Assembly: GCA_029551395.1 (NCBI GenBank)
Contig: JAKPFN010000057.1
Location: 1 to 37,744 of the forward strand
DNA: 37,744 nucleotides
Reading direction: 5' to 3'
Source: Armatimonadota bacterium
GTDB taxonomy: Bacteria > Armatimonadota > UBA5829 > DTLH01
The position numbers and the translations under genes were made by a program. This document shows positions 17,478-25,454 of this stretch, in pieces (position 1 is the stretch's first letter; every line of letters starts with the position of its first letter). The notes under the pieces are model-generated. The model ran no database searches, was not told the DNA's origin, and saw only the letters and a program-made list of their open reading frames with translations.

Positions 17478-17507
17478 ATTATACGCAGTTCAGCCGAAAA
17501 ATGGCAA
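17478..17507 (-). promoter_or_regulatory. Promoter of glnA
   Basis: On the minus strand TTGCCA (17502..17507) and a perfect TATAAT (17478..17483) are separated by 18 bp, giving a leader of about 20 nt before the TTG start. The upstream end of the promoter abuts the dacB stop codon. Confidence 0.6.
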
Positions 17508-17518
17508 TGTATGGAAAA

Positions 17519-18964
17519 CTATTGCTTGTCTGACGATAGCTTTAACCCAGCCAGCAACGCGCAAATCGAGTCCTGGACTCTCTTAGCCTCGGAATTCGGA
17601 CACATGTGACCGTTCATCATAATAGAAAAAACGAGCGGCACTCCATCGCTCGTAGTTACATAGCCTGACAGACAACTTGCACGGCTTACATAGCCAGTTT
17701 TAGCCCGGACATTGCCTTCTGCAGCCGTACCCTTCATCCTGGATCGAAGTGTGCCATCAACTCCCGCCACTGGAAGCGACTTTATATACACTTTAGAGTG
17801 TTCATGGTTCCACATGAAACGCAGAAGAACAATAAGGTTACCCGGAGTCACATAATTCAACCTCGATAACCCTGAACCATCATTGATTGCTATAGCCTTT
17901 GTGTCTGCGCCAATCTTGGAAAGAAAATCCAGCTCTACTTTTTCGGCATTGGCAGCAGCTCCACGGCCTTTGAACCGAGCTCCAAGAGATTTGAATAAAA
18001 CTTCCGCAATCAAGTTATCGCTTGGCTTATTGAGAAGCGGCAGGATGTCCGACAACGGAGGAGACTGGTGTTTTACGATTAACTGAGCATTATCAGGCTT
18101 TAATCCGCAAGTGGCAGTTCCATCAACCTTAATCCCAGACTGGGAAAGAAGCTCTCGAAACATAGTTGCAGTATACAAAGCAGGGTTTTCCATTGTGATT
18201 GGCTCAACAAACACACCATTGTAGTCCATCGGAATCGATCCGCTTACTCTGATCTTATTTTTTCCTCGTTCTCGGTCGATATACAGAGTATTCTCCGATC
18301 CGGTAGCCCCGGTTACTGCGGTTGTCTTAACAGTCATGAATCCGCTTGATGGGTTAAGACTGACATAAGCTGGATCGCCTGGCTTTACTCCAGGCCGAAC
18401 TTGAACTTTCACTACATTACGGTCAAGATTGAGCGCGCTGATCTGCGCGGCATAATAGTAAGGTTCATAGTCCCAACTCCATCCCTGACCAAGAGGTAAA
18501 TCATCAAAAAGGCTGCTATCTGCAACGATATTACCTGTAATTCTCTTGATTCCAAGATTCTTAATATCCTCAACGATGCTCTTCAGGTCAGTTGTCGATA
18601 AAACCGGATTCCCGCCGCCTACTATGACCACATCACCATCCAGAGTGCCGCTGGAATCGACTTCTGCTGTAATGTAGATACTGGTATAAAACCTGTGGTC
18701 AGGTCCAAAACAGTCCAACGCGGCTGCTGAGACAATCAGTTTGAAATTAGATGCCGGAACAAATGCAATATTTCTATTACGTTCGTAAAGCACTTCACCA
18801 GTCGAGAGCGACTCGACAACAACTCCCTGTATACCGTATTTGAGCGCTGGATCGGCAAGAAGCGCATCGATAGAGGCTGCAAGATCTATACCGCCAGCGC
18901 TAACAAGTGTACAAAACACCAGAATAGGAACGAAAGCTAACCAGCGTATATTAGAATGTCTCAT
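17519..18964 (-). CDS. dacB: D-alanyl-D-alanine carboxypeptidase/endopeptidase (PBP4, peptidase S13)
   Basis: 481 aa. A periplasmic penicillin-binding protein that trims peptide stems or cross-links of peptidoglycan. All three active-site motifs are present: SxxK as SNFK at residues 72-75 (VPASNFKLIVSAA), SxN as SDN in KPSDNLIAEVLFKSLG, and KTG in RAKTGYVSRASCLSGYV. The large domain insert between SxxK and SxN (with SLNPSSGFMTVKTTAV) is typical of the S13 family. An N-terminal signal sequence (WLAFVPILVFCTLVSAG) supports export. ATG 18964 is preferred, as GGAGG sits 6 nt before it; a longer open frame upstream is chance. It is divergent from the dipeptide epimerase, so the pair may share peptidoglycan-recycling control. 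Confidence 0.94.
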   Translation of the reverse strand: MRHSNIRWLAFVPILVFCTLVSAGGIDLAASIDALLADPALKYGIQGVVVESLSTGEVLYERNRNIAFVPASNFKLIVSAAALDCFGPDHRFYTSIYITAEVDSSGTLDGDVVIVGGGNPVLSTTDLKSIVEDIKNLGIKRITGNIVADSSLFDDLPLGQGWSWDYEPYYYAAQISALNLDRNVVKVQVRPGVKPGDPAYVSLNPSSGFMTVKTTAVTGATGSENTLYIDRERGKNKIRVSGSIPMDYNGVFVEPITMENPALYTATMFRELLSQSGIKVDGTATCGLKPDNAQLIVKHQSPPLSDILPLLNKPSDNLIAEVLFKSLGARFKGRGAAANAEKVELDFLSKIGADTKAIAINDGSGLSRLNYVTPGNLIVLLRFMWNHEHSKVYIKSLPVAGVDGTLRSRMKGTAAEGNVRAKTGYVSRASCLSGYVTTSDGVPLVFSIMMNGHMCPNSEAKRVQDSICALLAGLKLSSDKQ

Positions 18965-18985
18965 GTAATGCCTCCAAAGAACCTG

Positions 18986-18994
18986 TGATATAAT
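18986..18994 (+). promoter_or_regulatory. Extended -10 promoter for the epimerase
   Basis: TGATATAAT on the plus strand is a TGn-extended -10 with a perfect TATAAT at 18989..18994. No good -35 lies 17 bp upstream, as is common for extended -10 promoters. Transcription would start around 19001, just before ATG 19004 and about 75 nt before ATG 19076. The same bases read as TATATC on the minus strand and may also serve dacB. Confidence 0.5.
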
Positions 18995-19075
18995 CGAACC
19001 AATATGAATGAACACTATTCCGATAGTTTTTGGCGGCGATTGACGGATAGGATCAATAGACCGCGGCGGCAAGCT

Positions 19076-20155
19076 ATGGCAAGAGCACAGGATCGAATCG
19101 CAACGCTCTCGGCCAAACACATCCGTATGCCTCTAAAAGAGACTTTCGAGACTGCAAAAAGACGGACTGATGCCTCTGATGTCGTGATTGTCGAACTGAC
19201 CACGGAAACCGGTATTGTCGGCATAGGATCAGCCACCCCTGTAGAATACGTTACCGGAGAGACTGTTGACTCTGTTATGGCATCCGTCCGCGAAGTAGAA
19301 ACATACATTACGGGTATGAGAGTCCTTTTGTTTCCCGGAATCGCGCTGAAGCTCTCAGAATTACTACCAGACGCGCCCAGCGCACGCGCCGCCATCGAGT
19401 TCGCATTGATCGATGCCGTCGGAAAGCTCCTATACCGTCCATTCTATCAGGTGTTAGGAGGTAAGGCTAGAAGAATAGAGACCGATCTTACTATTCCTGT
19501 AGTTCCGCCGGAACATGCAAGTGAACTGGCTGCTTCAGCGGCTGAAAAGGGTTTCAGTACATTCAAAGTAAAAGTCGGCAGCAAGAATATCGATGAAGAT
19601 CTCGACCGGGCAATAGCCATCAGCCGTATCGCACCTCAGTCCCGGCTTATTGTCGATGCAAACCAGGGATTCGAGCCGGAACAGGCTGTCAGCTTCGCCC
19701 GACGGCTGGCGGAATATGAGGTAAATGTAGCGGTCTATGAGCAGCCGGTAGATAGACAGGACGTAGAAGGTCTGGCGTATGTTACACGAAGTGTCCATGT
19801 GCCTGTCTTTGCTGATGAAAGCGTTCTTACCCGCAGTGACCTTATCAAACTTGCCAGAAGTAAGGCTGTTTCCGGAGTCAACATCAAACTGATGAAGTCT
19901 GGATTTTTCGGAGCTGCAGAAATAGCTATAGGATGCAGAGCTTATGGTCTGGATATGATGCTGGGATGCATGATAGAGGCACGACCTGGCATAACAGCGG
20001 CTGTTCACTTTGCCTGCGTAGAACAAGGTATCAGCCACTTCGACCTTGATGCAGATCTTTTATTGGCTGAGCAGGGCTGTGGAGGTTTTATCCGAAACGG
20101 CGCATGGATCGAACCTGTCAAAGCCCCAGGCCTGGGTTGCCAGTCTGAATCTTAA
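19076..20155 (+). CDS. Dipeptide epimerase, enolase superfamily (L-Ala-D/L-Glu epimerase type)
   Basis: About 359 aa. Enolase-superfamily enzymes of this subgroup epimerise dipeptides such as L-Ala-D-Glu during murein recycling. The N-terminal capping domain is followed by the barrel with catalytic Lys pair KVK (residues 164-166), metal ligands Asp194 (VDANQG), Glu222 (YEQPV) and Asp247 (ADES), the second base Lys271 (NIKLMKSG) and the substrate-related DLDAD motif near residue 330. ATG 19076 fits the family's usual N-terminus; ATG 19004 gives 24 more residues of basic sequence and would be nearly leaderless. Its divergent partner dacB also acts on peptidoglycan. Substrate cannot be fixed from sequence alone. 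Confidence 0.92.
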   Translation: MARAQDRIATLSAKHIRMPLKETFETAKRRTDASDVVIVELTTETGIVGIGSATPVEYVTGETVDSVMASVREVETYITGMRVLLFPGIALKLSELLPDAPSARAAIEFALIDAVGKLLYRPFYQVLGGKARRIETDLTIPVVPPEHASELAASAAEKGFSTFKVKVGSKNIDEDLDRAIAISRIAPQSRLIVDANQGFEPEQAVSFARRLAEYEVNVAVYEQPVDRQDVEGLAYVTRSVHVPVFADESVLTRSDLIKLARSKAVSGVNIKLMKSGFFGAAEIAIGCRAYGLDMMLGCMIEARPGITAAVHFACVEQGISHFDLDADLLLAEQGCGGFIRNGAWIEPVKAPGLGCQSES

Positions 20156-20234
20156 GAGTCTGGCCGGTGGTCTTCGGTTTCTCTTTCTTCTTGCGGTGTT
20201 TCTTGCCGTCCTTGCCTTTGCTTCTGTCTTTCAC
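20118..20234 (-). CDS. Possible small Lys-rich basic protein, 38 aa
   Basis: On the minus strand a GTG at 20234 is preceded by GGAGG 9 nt upstream and opens a 38-codon frame reading KDRSKGKDGKKHRKKKEKPK and then TTGQTLKIQTG. It overlaps the last 38 bases of the epimerase gene on the opposite strand. Composition (mostly Lys, Arg and Gly) suggests a nucleic-acid-binding peptide. The good Shine-Dalgarno argues for reality; the overlap and shortness argue against. Confidence 0.35.
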   Translation of the reverse strand: MKDRSKGKDGKKHRKKKEKPKTTGQTLKIQTGNPGLGL

Positions 20235-20374
20235 AACACAGCACCTCCAAAGGCTGAAGTTTAGCCAATACTAGCAATCCTATCCGAGCAATGTCAAGTA
20301 AAATCAGACCATGAACTTGTCTTGTGATTGATGGATACACTACTAATCTCAGTAGAACTATCAATTAAATGCAC

Positions 20375-20408
20375 AAAGGCCGGGATAGTCTTACCCACCC
20401 CGGCCTTT
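20375..20408. terminator. Bidirectional intrinsic terminator
   Basis: A 10-bp perfect stem AAAGGCCGGG (20375..20384) / CCCGGCCTTT (20399..20408) with a 14-nt loop and T-runs on both sides. It lies 24 bp beyond the stop of the DUF1559 gene on its strand and 220 bp beyond the epimerase stop on the other, so it can serve both. Confidence 0.85.
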
Positions 20409-20431
20409 TAATCAGTCAATTGATAACCAAA

Positions 20432-21217
20432 CTATGGGTTGATACAAATCAACTTCTGACCTGGTTCAAGAGAGTTCCACCATTGCTGACCATCCCAATG
20501 CTTACTAGCTTCAAATCTTTCTGGGAAGTATGTACTCTGAATGGTTTTAACATGGCCATCTGCAAATAGAATATTTGAGCCTGCACCATGCATTTTGTAC
20601 TTTTGATTTGAAACCGTGACAGCAAAAGCATTATCGTTCTTTGTCAAAAACGTAAAATGAGGTGGTATATTAGACGTAGTTGATAGAGAACCTGGTCTAC
20701 ATTGTGCGTCAACGACTTTATCACATTCACGCAACATAAAGGTATTGCCAGCATTTCTCAGAATGCCCTCAGGTTGTTCAATTAAACAGTAGTTAAAGAT
20801 ATAGGAAACGTTTGCAAAATTCCATGCAATACGAGTATCGCTGACACGTCTGGCAGACGGACACTTCCAAACTGATTGGTTATCTCCTGGGTTACCAACT
20901 TTCTCAACATAAGGGTAAAGAGCTTCGACCCAGTTAATCCCAAACTCATATACTATATCCTTCGCAGGATCAGATAGCCTAATAAAGGGCATGGTCTGAT
21001 TCCCTGTAAGCATCCTATTAGTCGGGAAACAATCCTCCCAGTCGGTAAGGTAACTCTTTATTGCCTTGCCAATCTGATTCATGTTTGATTGACAACTACT
21101 ATTTCGTGCAGCCTCTCTGGCCTTTGCAAATACAGGGAACAGGATAGCTGCCAAGATGGCTATGATCGCAATGACGACCAATAGCTCAATAAGTGTAAAG
21201 CCTTTTCGTCCTTTCAT
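20432..21217 (-). CDS. DUF1559 type IV pilin-like protein (prepilin N-methylation signal)
   Basis: 261 aa. The start [18 protein letters not shown] is a class III prepilin leader: the peptidase cuts after the Gly in KG-FTLIE, and a hydrophobic helix follows. [12 protein letters not shown] after the helix is the form typical of Armatimonadota DUF1559 proteins. The C-terminal [18 protein letters not shown] is the H-x-G-G/A-x-N-x-x-F-x-DGHV box of the family. Role: pseudopilin or surface protein handled by a type II/IV-like export system. ATG 21217 is the start; GAAGGAGG lies 11 nt upstream. It has its own promoter and terminator. Confidence 0.92.
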   Translation of the reverse strand: MKGRKGFTLIELLVVIAIIAILAAILFPVFAKAREAARNSSCQSNMNQIGKAIKSYLTDWEDCFPTNRMLTGNQTMPFIRLSDPAKDIVYEFGINWVEALYPYVEKVGNPGDNQSVWKCPSARRVSDTRIAWNFANVSYIFNYCLIEQPEGILRNAGNTFMLRECDKVVDAQCRPGSLSTTSNIPPHFTFLTKNDNAFAVTVSNQKYKMHGAGSNILFADGHVKTIQSTYFPERFEASKHWDGQQWWNSLEPGQKLICINP

Positions 21218-21244
21218 TTTCGTGAATGCCTCCTTCTCAAATAG

Positions 21245-21274
21245 ATTGTAAAGCGACGATAGACAAAGTGTCAA
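21245..21274 (-). promoter_or_regulatory. Promoter of the DUF1559 gene
   Basis: On the minus strand a perfect TTGACA (21269..21274) and TACAAT (21245..21250) are 18 bp apart, about 28 bp before the ATG. It sits just after the stop of the 747-aa gene, so the pilin gene need not depend on the sigma-factor operon. Confidence 0.65.
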
Positions 21275-21301
21275 GAGCGAATCAAATTCTAATGCTTCCG
21301 A

Positions 21302-23545
21302 TTACCAACCTCCCTTCAGGGCGTCAGATTTAACCTTAAAGGTCGAATCCTGATTGAACCGGTACTGCTCTGAGGAAGATATGATCCTGCCATCTTGATC
21401 GTATGCAACAACGATCCACATATAGGTCCTTTTAGGCACTAAATGGCGTAACCTTGCTTCCTCAGTAATCTCATCTCTCTGGATGAACCATTCAGGAGTA
21501 ACCTTGACTGAAGTCCCGTTAATTTTTGTTCGTGCCCAACATGTGTAGCCTTCCAGTGTTACATCACCAATCGGCCCCTGGCTGGAATATGGTTGTGCAA
21601 TAACAGAAACTGAATAGTAAGCGGCGTCTGGATATGCATCCCAGACCAATTCCGGCAAGGTACCAACATCCTGGTTGTTGATCGGCTTAATCTGGTGAAT
21701 ACTCTGAGTCAACTGAATATCACACAGCCGAACGGATGATCGATCAACACATACCGGCGGTATGGCACTGGATAGAACATGGCTGCCTGGAGTTCGTATA
21801 TCAAATCCAATGACAACTTCATAATCACCATAAGGAACGTTTTCGATGGTAAACCTGCCATCAGCGCCCGAAGTAGCACCAAGACCAAACCATAGGGGCA
21901 CTGTAAGTGCGCTGGTAAACTGCCTGGTATCATCCGGTGATAATGCATCAATATGTGGCTGTACCAAAGCTACATGCACACCAGCAAGCGGACCATCGTT
22001 GGTCAAGAATCGTCCACTCACGACTCCACGGAATGTAGATCCAGCGCTCTTTTTCATAACGGCTGCAGCCTTTTGTTCCGCATAACGAATAGATACAGGC
22101 GACCAGGCTGCAGAGCGGTTGGCATATTGTATATCGTTTATATAATAAACATATTGGCCAAGAGCATAGTCGTTATTGCCCATTACCTCATATGCATGTG
22201 CTATGACCATCCGACCATTGTCGGCAAAGCAATGGCTAAGTTCAGGACTGGCTTGATCTACAATCGTTAACGCCTGCTTATACTGCCCCTGAGCCAGATA
22301 AGCATGAACCTGCAACAATGCAGCAATACTATGATCACCAGGGTAGCGTTTTCGGAGTAACGAAAGCGTGTCTGCTGCTTTGTCAAATTGCCAGGATGCA
22401 AATTGGCACCTGGCCTTTAAGTATAATGCTTGAGCAGCATAAATATTCCGAGGATACTGGCTCAATAATCTATCACACATCTCGATTTTCAGGTTGTCAT
22501 TATGGCCTTCTAAAGTCCTTGTCCAACCGCCATCTTTATGAAAATGAATATATGCTCTCGTCTTGTTGTTCGGAATACGTACTGCTGCGAGGTAGTATTC
22601 TGATCCCCTCCAGGCATCGTAAATATAACAGGCAACAGCAGTCAACACCACTGTAATGGCTGCAACCTGAATGAATTTATATCTTCTGCTGCCAGTATAG
22701 GGCAGAAAAGTGATTATACCTCCAATCAGAACAACTGCAGTAAATGGGAACACTATTAAACTATAAGTAATTGCAGTGTCATTGCTGTACGCAGACTGCA
22801 TGATAAGAGTTCCAACAAAAATGTGCGCTGCATACAGAAGTCCAGATATCCAGGCTCCAAGAAAAGCTCCCCACAACGTTCCTGTAAAAGCCCACTCCCG
22901 ATTGATTAACCTGTAGGCTGCAGTACCAGCAAAACCACCTAATAAAAGTCCCGTAGTGGTATCTTTGACAAGCGATGGATATACTCTTGTTTCCGGAGTC
23001 TGCACCAATGAAGAGAATATGCCAAATCCGCCCAGGGATAATTCACCCGATGAATCCAGTACCAGCCGAAGGATTGTAACTAAACCCGTCCATACCGCTG
23101 CCACCGCAACACCGAACAATACACTGGTCCTTATACTACGAGTATTACGAGGTATGGTAATGTAAGCCAGTATACTCAAACATATAGAAAACACTACAGC
23201 AAGCTTTAATGTATAGATTGGTGTGACAAATCGAAGCGAACCCACAAGCTCAATAATAAGCCAGCATGCAGCTACACCTGTCAAAACCCCAAAAACAGCT
23301 CGTAGAATGAAAGATGTCCGATGAGTGCGAGTGTAAATTGATGCAACGGAGTAACAGGCAGCAATCAGTCCCAAAGTAATCAGTGCTGCAGGAATCCAGA
23401 TGCCAATATTCACCCACTTAAAGGCCTCAGCCCAGTCCGTTCCGGTTGCCGCCAGAGTGCGCAGCCAGATTGCGGCCTCTATAGCCCCTAAACCAAGCCC
23501 GATAAGTCCGGCTCCAATAAATAGCAGCAGGAACTGCCGATTCAC
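21302..23545 (-). CDS. Large membrane protein with TPR and carboxypeptidase-regulatory-like domains, third gene of ECF operon
   Basis: 747 aa; the whole protein matches no family I can name. Residues 1 to about 310 hold about eight to ten membrane helices. A middle part with repeated ANYAAQALYLKARCQFASW-like helices (about 345-480) looks like TPR. Near 505-610 is a Gly-rich segment with GRFLTNDGPLAGVHVALVQP and SGADGRFTIENVPYGDYEV, the pattern of carboxypeptidase-regulatory (beta-sandwich) domains. A C-terminal Fn3-like stretch (LVWDAYPDAAYYSVSV) follows. The GTG start overlaps the anti-sigma stop (GTGA), with GGAGG 7 nt upstream. Context suggests it senses, or is controlled with, the signal that frees the sigma factor. 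The function is inference. Confidence 0.88.
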   Translation of the reverse strand: MNRQFLLLFIGAGLIGLGLGAIEAAIWLRTLAATGTDWAEAFKWVNIGIWIPAALITLGLIAACYSVASIYTRTHRTSFILRAVFGVLTGVAACWLIIELVGSLRFVTPIYTLKLAVVFSICLSILAYITIPRNTRSIRTSVLFGVAVAAVWTGLVTILRLVLDSSGELSLGGFGIFSSLVQTPETRVYPSLVKDTTTGLLLGGFAGTAAYRLINREWAFTGTLWGAFLGAWISGLLYAAHIFVGTLIMQSAYSNDTAITYSLIVFPFTAVVLIGGIITFLPYTGSRRYKFIQVAAITVVLTAVACYIYDAWRGSEYYLAAVRIPNNKTRAYIHFHKDGGWTRTLEGHNDNLKIEMCDRLLSQYPRNIYAAQALYLKARCQFASWQFDKAADTLSLLRKRYPGDHSIAALLQVHAYLAQGQYKQALTIVDQASPELSHCFADNGRMVIAHAYEVMGNNDYALGQYVYYINDIQYANRSAAWSPVSIRYAEQKAAAVMKKSAGSTFRGVVSGRFLTNDGPLAGVHVALVQPHIDALSPDDTRQFTSALTVPLWFGLGATSGADGRFTIENVPYGDYEVVIGFDIRTPGSHVLSSAIPPVCVDRSSVRLCDIQLTQSIHQIKPINNQDVGTLPELVWDAYPDAAYYSVSVIAQPYSSQGPIGDVTLEGYTCWARTKINGTSVKVTPEWFIQRDEITEEARLRHLVPKRTYMWIVVAYDQDGRIISSSEQYRFNQDSTFKVKSDALKGGW

Positions 23546-24078
23546 CTAAGAGCCTCCTCCGTTGAACGTGTCACCTGGCAAAAACGATAGGCATTCACTC
23601 CTGCCTCAATGTTGCCATCCTGTCTGGGGTTAACGGTAAACACCACTAGATGGCCTGACGACACGTTAGATGTAGCAACAGGAGCTGAATTCAATAGATT
23701 TTTCGCTAAACCACCGATTACTGCCATTATCAATAGAGCAGTGACACATGCTGCTGCAATGGATGCTCTACGATTGAACACAAATCCAGTACAGATGTTG
23801 GAGAACCATTCACTCAGGCGAGTTATTCGATTCTGGCTGAGAGTATCTTCACGAATTCGGTCAGCAATGGCTGATGCAAAACTGTCTGGAACAGAAATAT
23901 CTAAAGCAATATTGCGTATAGCGGTATCCAGGTTGCGCAGACTATCACACTGATCTGCATACAACTGCGAACAAGCGGCACACGAAGATAAGTGATCTGT
24001 CAAACGCTGCATCCTAGGCTCATCTAGAACTCCGTCTGCTGCAAAAGGGATCAATTGTTTTGCCTGTTTGCATTCCAT
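23542..24078 (-). CDS. Anti-sigma factor, zinc-finger (ZAS/RsiW) type
   Basis: 178 aa. The N-terminus carries the ZAS signature: Cys3 (MECKQAK), then HLSSCAACSQ (H-x3-C-x2-C), which binds zinc and clamps the partner sigma factor. A single membrane helix, ASIAAACVTALLIMAVIG, lies around residues 104-121, so it is an inner-membrane anti-sigma with a periplasmic tail of about 50 residues. The start ATG lies 59 nt inside the end of the sigma gene, so the two are co-translated. Release of the sigma factor would need proteolysis or a signal to the periplasmic part. Confidence 0.9.
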   Translation of the reverse strand: MECKQAKQLIPFAADGVLDEPRMQRLTDHLSSCAACSQLYADQCDSLRNLDTAIRNIALDISVPDSFASAIADRIREDTLSQNRITRLSEWFSNICTGFVFNRRASIAAACVTALLIMAVIGGLAKNLLNSAPVATSNVSSGHLVVFTVNPRQDGNIEAGVNAYRFCQVTRSTEEALR

Positions 24079-24646
24079 TATCAGCCACCCTTTCTTTAAG
24101 ATTCAAATCTCCCGCATGGCTAAGATGCTGCTGGAGAAGTAATCTCGCTTTAGCTAATCGAGATCTTACTGTTCCTACTGGCACCTGTTGTATTTCAGCA
24201 ATCTCTTCATAGGATAAATCATCATAATGCCTAAGAATAATTGCTTCTCGATAATACGTAGGTAGTTGTGCTAGCGCAAATTTTACTTGCAATACCTTTT
24301 CCCTTGAGATCAACTCGTCTTCCGGGTTTCCACAGGTTGTATGCCACCGGTCATCGAATGGCACTAGCACTTCTCTTTGTCTTTTACAATCCCGTATCCA
24401 ATTATGCGCTGTATTGAGAGCGATTCGGTGCAGCCACGTAGCAAAACTTGATGTCCCCTTGAATGTCCTAATACACTTGAATGCTCGAATGAATGCCTCC
24501 TGTGCAACGTCCTGGGCATCATCAAAATTACCAAGCAGCAGGTAAAGAACGCGCACCGTTCGGTCCTGGTATTTTCGAACCAGAACCTCAAACGCTGATA
24601 CATCGCCTGATTGACAAGCATCGATTAACGCGTCTTCATCATACAT
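24020..24646 (-). CDS. RNA polymerase ECF-type sigma factor (RpoE-like)
   Basis: 208 aa. Region 2 is seen in FDDAQDVAQEAFIRAF and FATWLHRIALNTAHNWIRD; region 4 in LPTYYREAIILRHYDDLSYE followed by EIAEIQQVPVGTVRSRLAKA, a helix-turn-helix. The length and the N-terminal ALIDACQSGDVSAFE fit SigW/RpoE groups. The C-terminal tail extends about 20 residues beyond region 4 and overlaps the anti-sigma start. It is first in a three-gene operon with its anti-sigma and a large membrane protein. ECF operons are usually self-activated; no clear ECF promoter was recognised upstream. Confidence 0.93.
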   Translation of the reverse strand: MYDEDALIDACQSGDVSAFEVLVRKYQDRTVRVLYLLLGNFDDAQDVAQEAFIRAFKCIRTFKGTSSFATWLHRIALNTAHNWIRDCKRQREVLVPFDDRWHTTCGNPEDELISREKVLQVKFALAQLPTYYREAIILRHYDDLSYEEIAEIQQVPVGTVRSRLAKARLLLQQHLSHAGDLNLKERVADNGMQTGKTIDPFCSRRSSR

Positions 24647-24720
24647 TGGGCTATACCTACTGTCGGGGACACTAATTAGACACGTAAAGTGGGCGAAAAG
24701 TTCGCGGGCAGAAATAAAAA

Positions 24721-25440
24721 TTAATTCTCAGTGGTTACAACAGCTTCAAAACCACTGCTGCGGAGTGATTTTGCAAGAGAATCTGCTGAAGACCGACTGC
24801 GAAATGCCCCAACCTGCACTGAATAAAGCCGCTGACCAGACTTGTCTACCTGTGCAATGGCCGGAGCAAAACCCGCAGCAGCTAGTTTGGCAGATAACAT
24901 ATCTGCATTGGCCTTATCAGCAAACAATCCGGCTCTCACTCGGTATAAAGCAGGCGTTGCGTCTGTATCTACCGTAGATATATGATCACTAGAAGCAGGA
25001 TTAGGTTCCGAAGCCACAACAGTCCGAGGTTCCGTGAGAACAGGCTCAGGTACTGAGTCAGAGTTAAGATCAGAGCTGACCGGTGCATCAGTTACGGCTT
25101 CATCAGCGTTATTATGAGCAACTGCAGGCTCAGAAACCGGGACCTCAGTGACTGTAACATCTACAGAAGGTGAATCCGGTCTGGATTCAGGTCTGTGTGG
25201 AACCGACACGGCTTCATCTGTATCAGGTATTGGTGATGCCATAGGCACTGGCGCCGTAGTAGCTACTTCTGGAACATCAGACTGCCTGTTTCTGAGCCAC
25301 GGACCGAGCACAAAACAGCCAAGCAGGAACATTCCCGCAACTGCAAGAACTGCTATGCTTGTAATGAATATCCGTTGACCTGTAGAGCGACAAGGAGCAG
25401 GTTCATGAGGACAAGAATCTTGTTTGTGGTCGGTGTGCAT
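24721..25440 (-). CDS. SPOR-domain membrane protein
   Basis: 239 aa, with a cytoplasmic N-terminus, one membrane helix (IFITSIAVLAVAGMFLLGCF), a long Pro/Ser/Asp/Val-rich linker across the periplasm, and a C-terminal SPOR domain of about 75 residues (LYRVRAGLFADKANADMLSA and LYSVQVGAFRSRSSADSLAK). SPOR domains bind glycan strands lacking peptide stems at the septum. ATG 25440 is preferred because AGGAG lies 8 nt before it; a frame from ATG 25458 would overlap the parB stop by 4 nt. It is third in the parA-parB operon, linking chromosome segregation and division. Confidence 0.88.
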   Translation of the reverse strand: MHTDHKQDSCPHEPAPCRSTGQRIFITSIAVLAVAGMFLLGCFVLGPWLRNRQSDVPEVATTAPVPMASPIPDTDEAVSVPHRPESRPDSPSVDVTVTEVPVSEPAVAHNNADEAVTDAPVSSDLNSDSVPEPVLTEPRTVVASEPNPASSDHISTVDTDATPALYRVRAGLFADKANADMLSAKLAAAGFAPAIAQVDKSGQRLYSVQVGAFRSRSSADSLAKSLRSSGFEAVVTTEN

Positions 25441-25454
25441 CTTGGTATCTCCTC

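Noticed and set aside
17190-17609. Plus-strand 139-codon frame across the glnA start
   Set aside because: Antisense to glnA and dacB; no family pattern.
19004-19075. N-terminal extension of the epimerase from ATG 19004
   Set aside because: The basic 24-residue extension does not match the family start and the ATG has no ribosome site; kept only as an alternative start.
24660-24720. Terminator after the SPOR gene
   Set aside because: Only a 5-bp GCGAA/TTCGC hairpin without a proper T-run on the right side.
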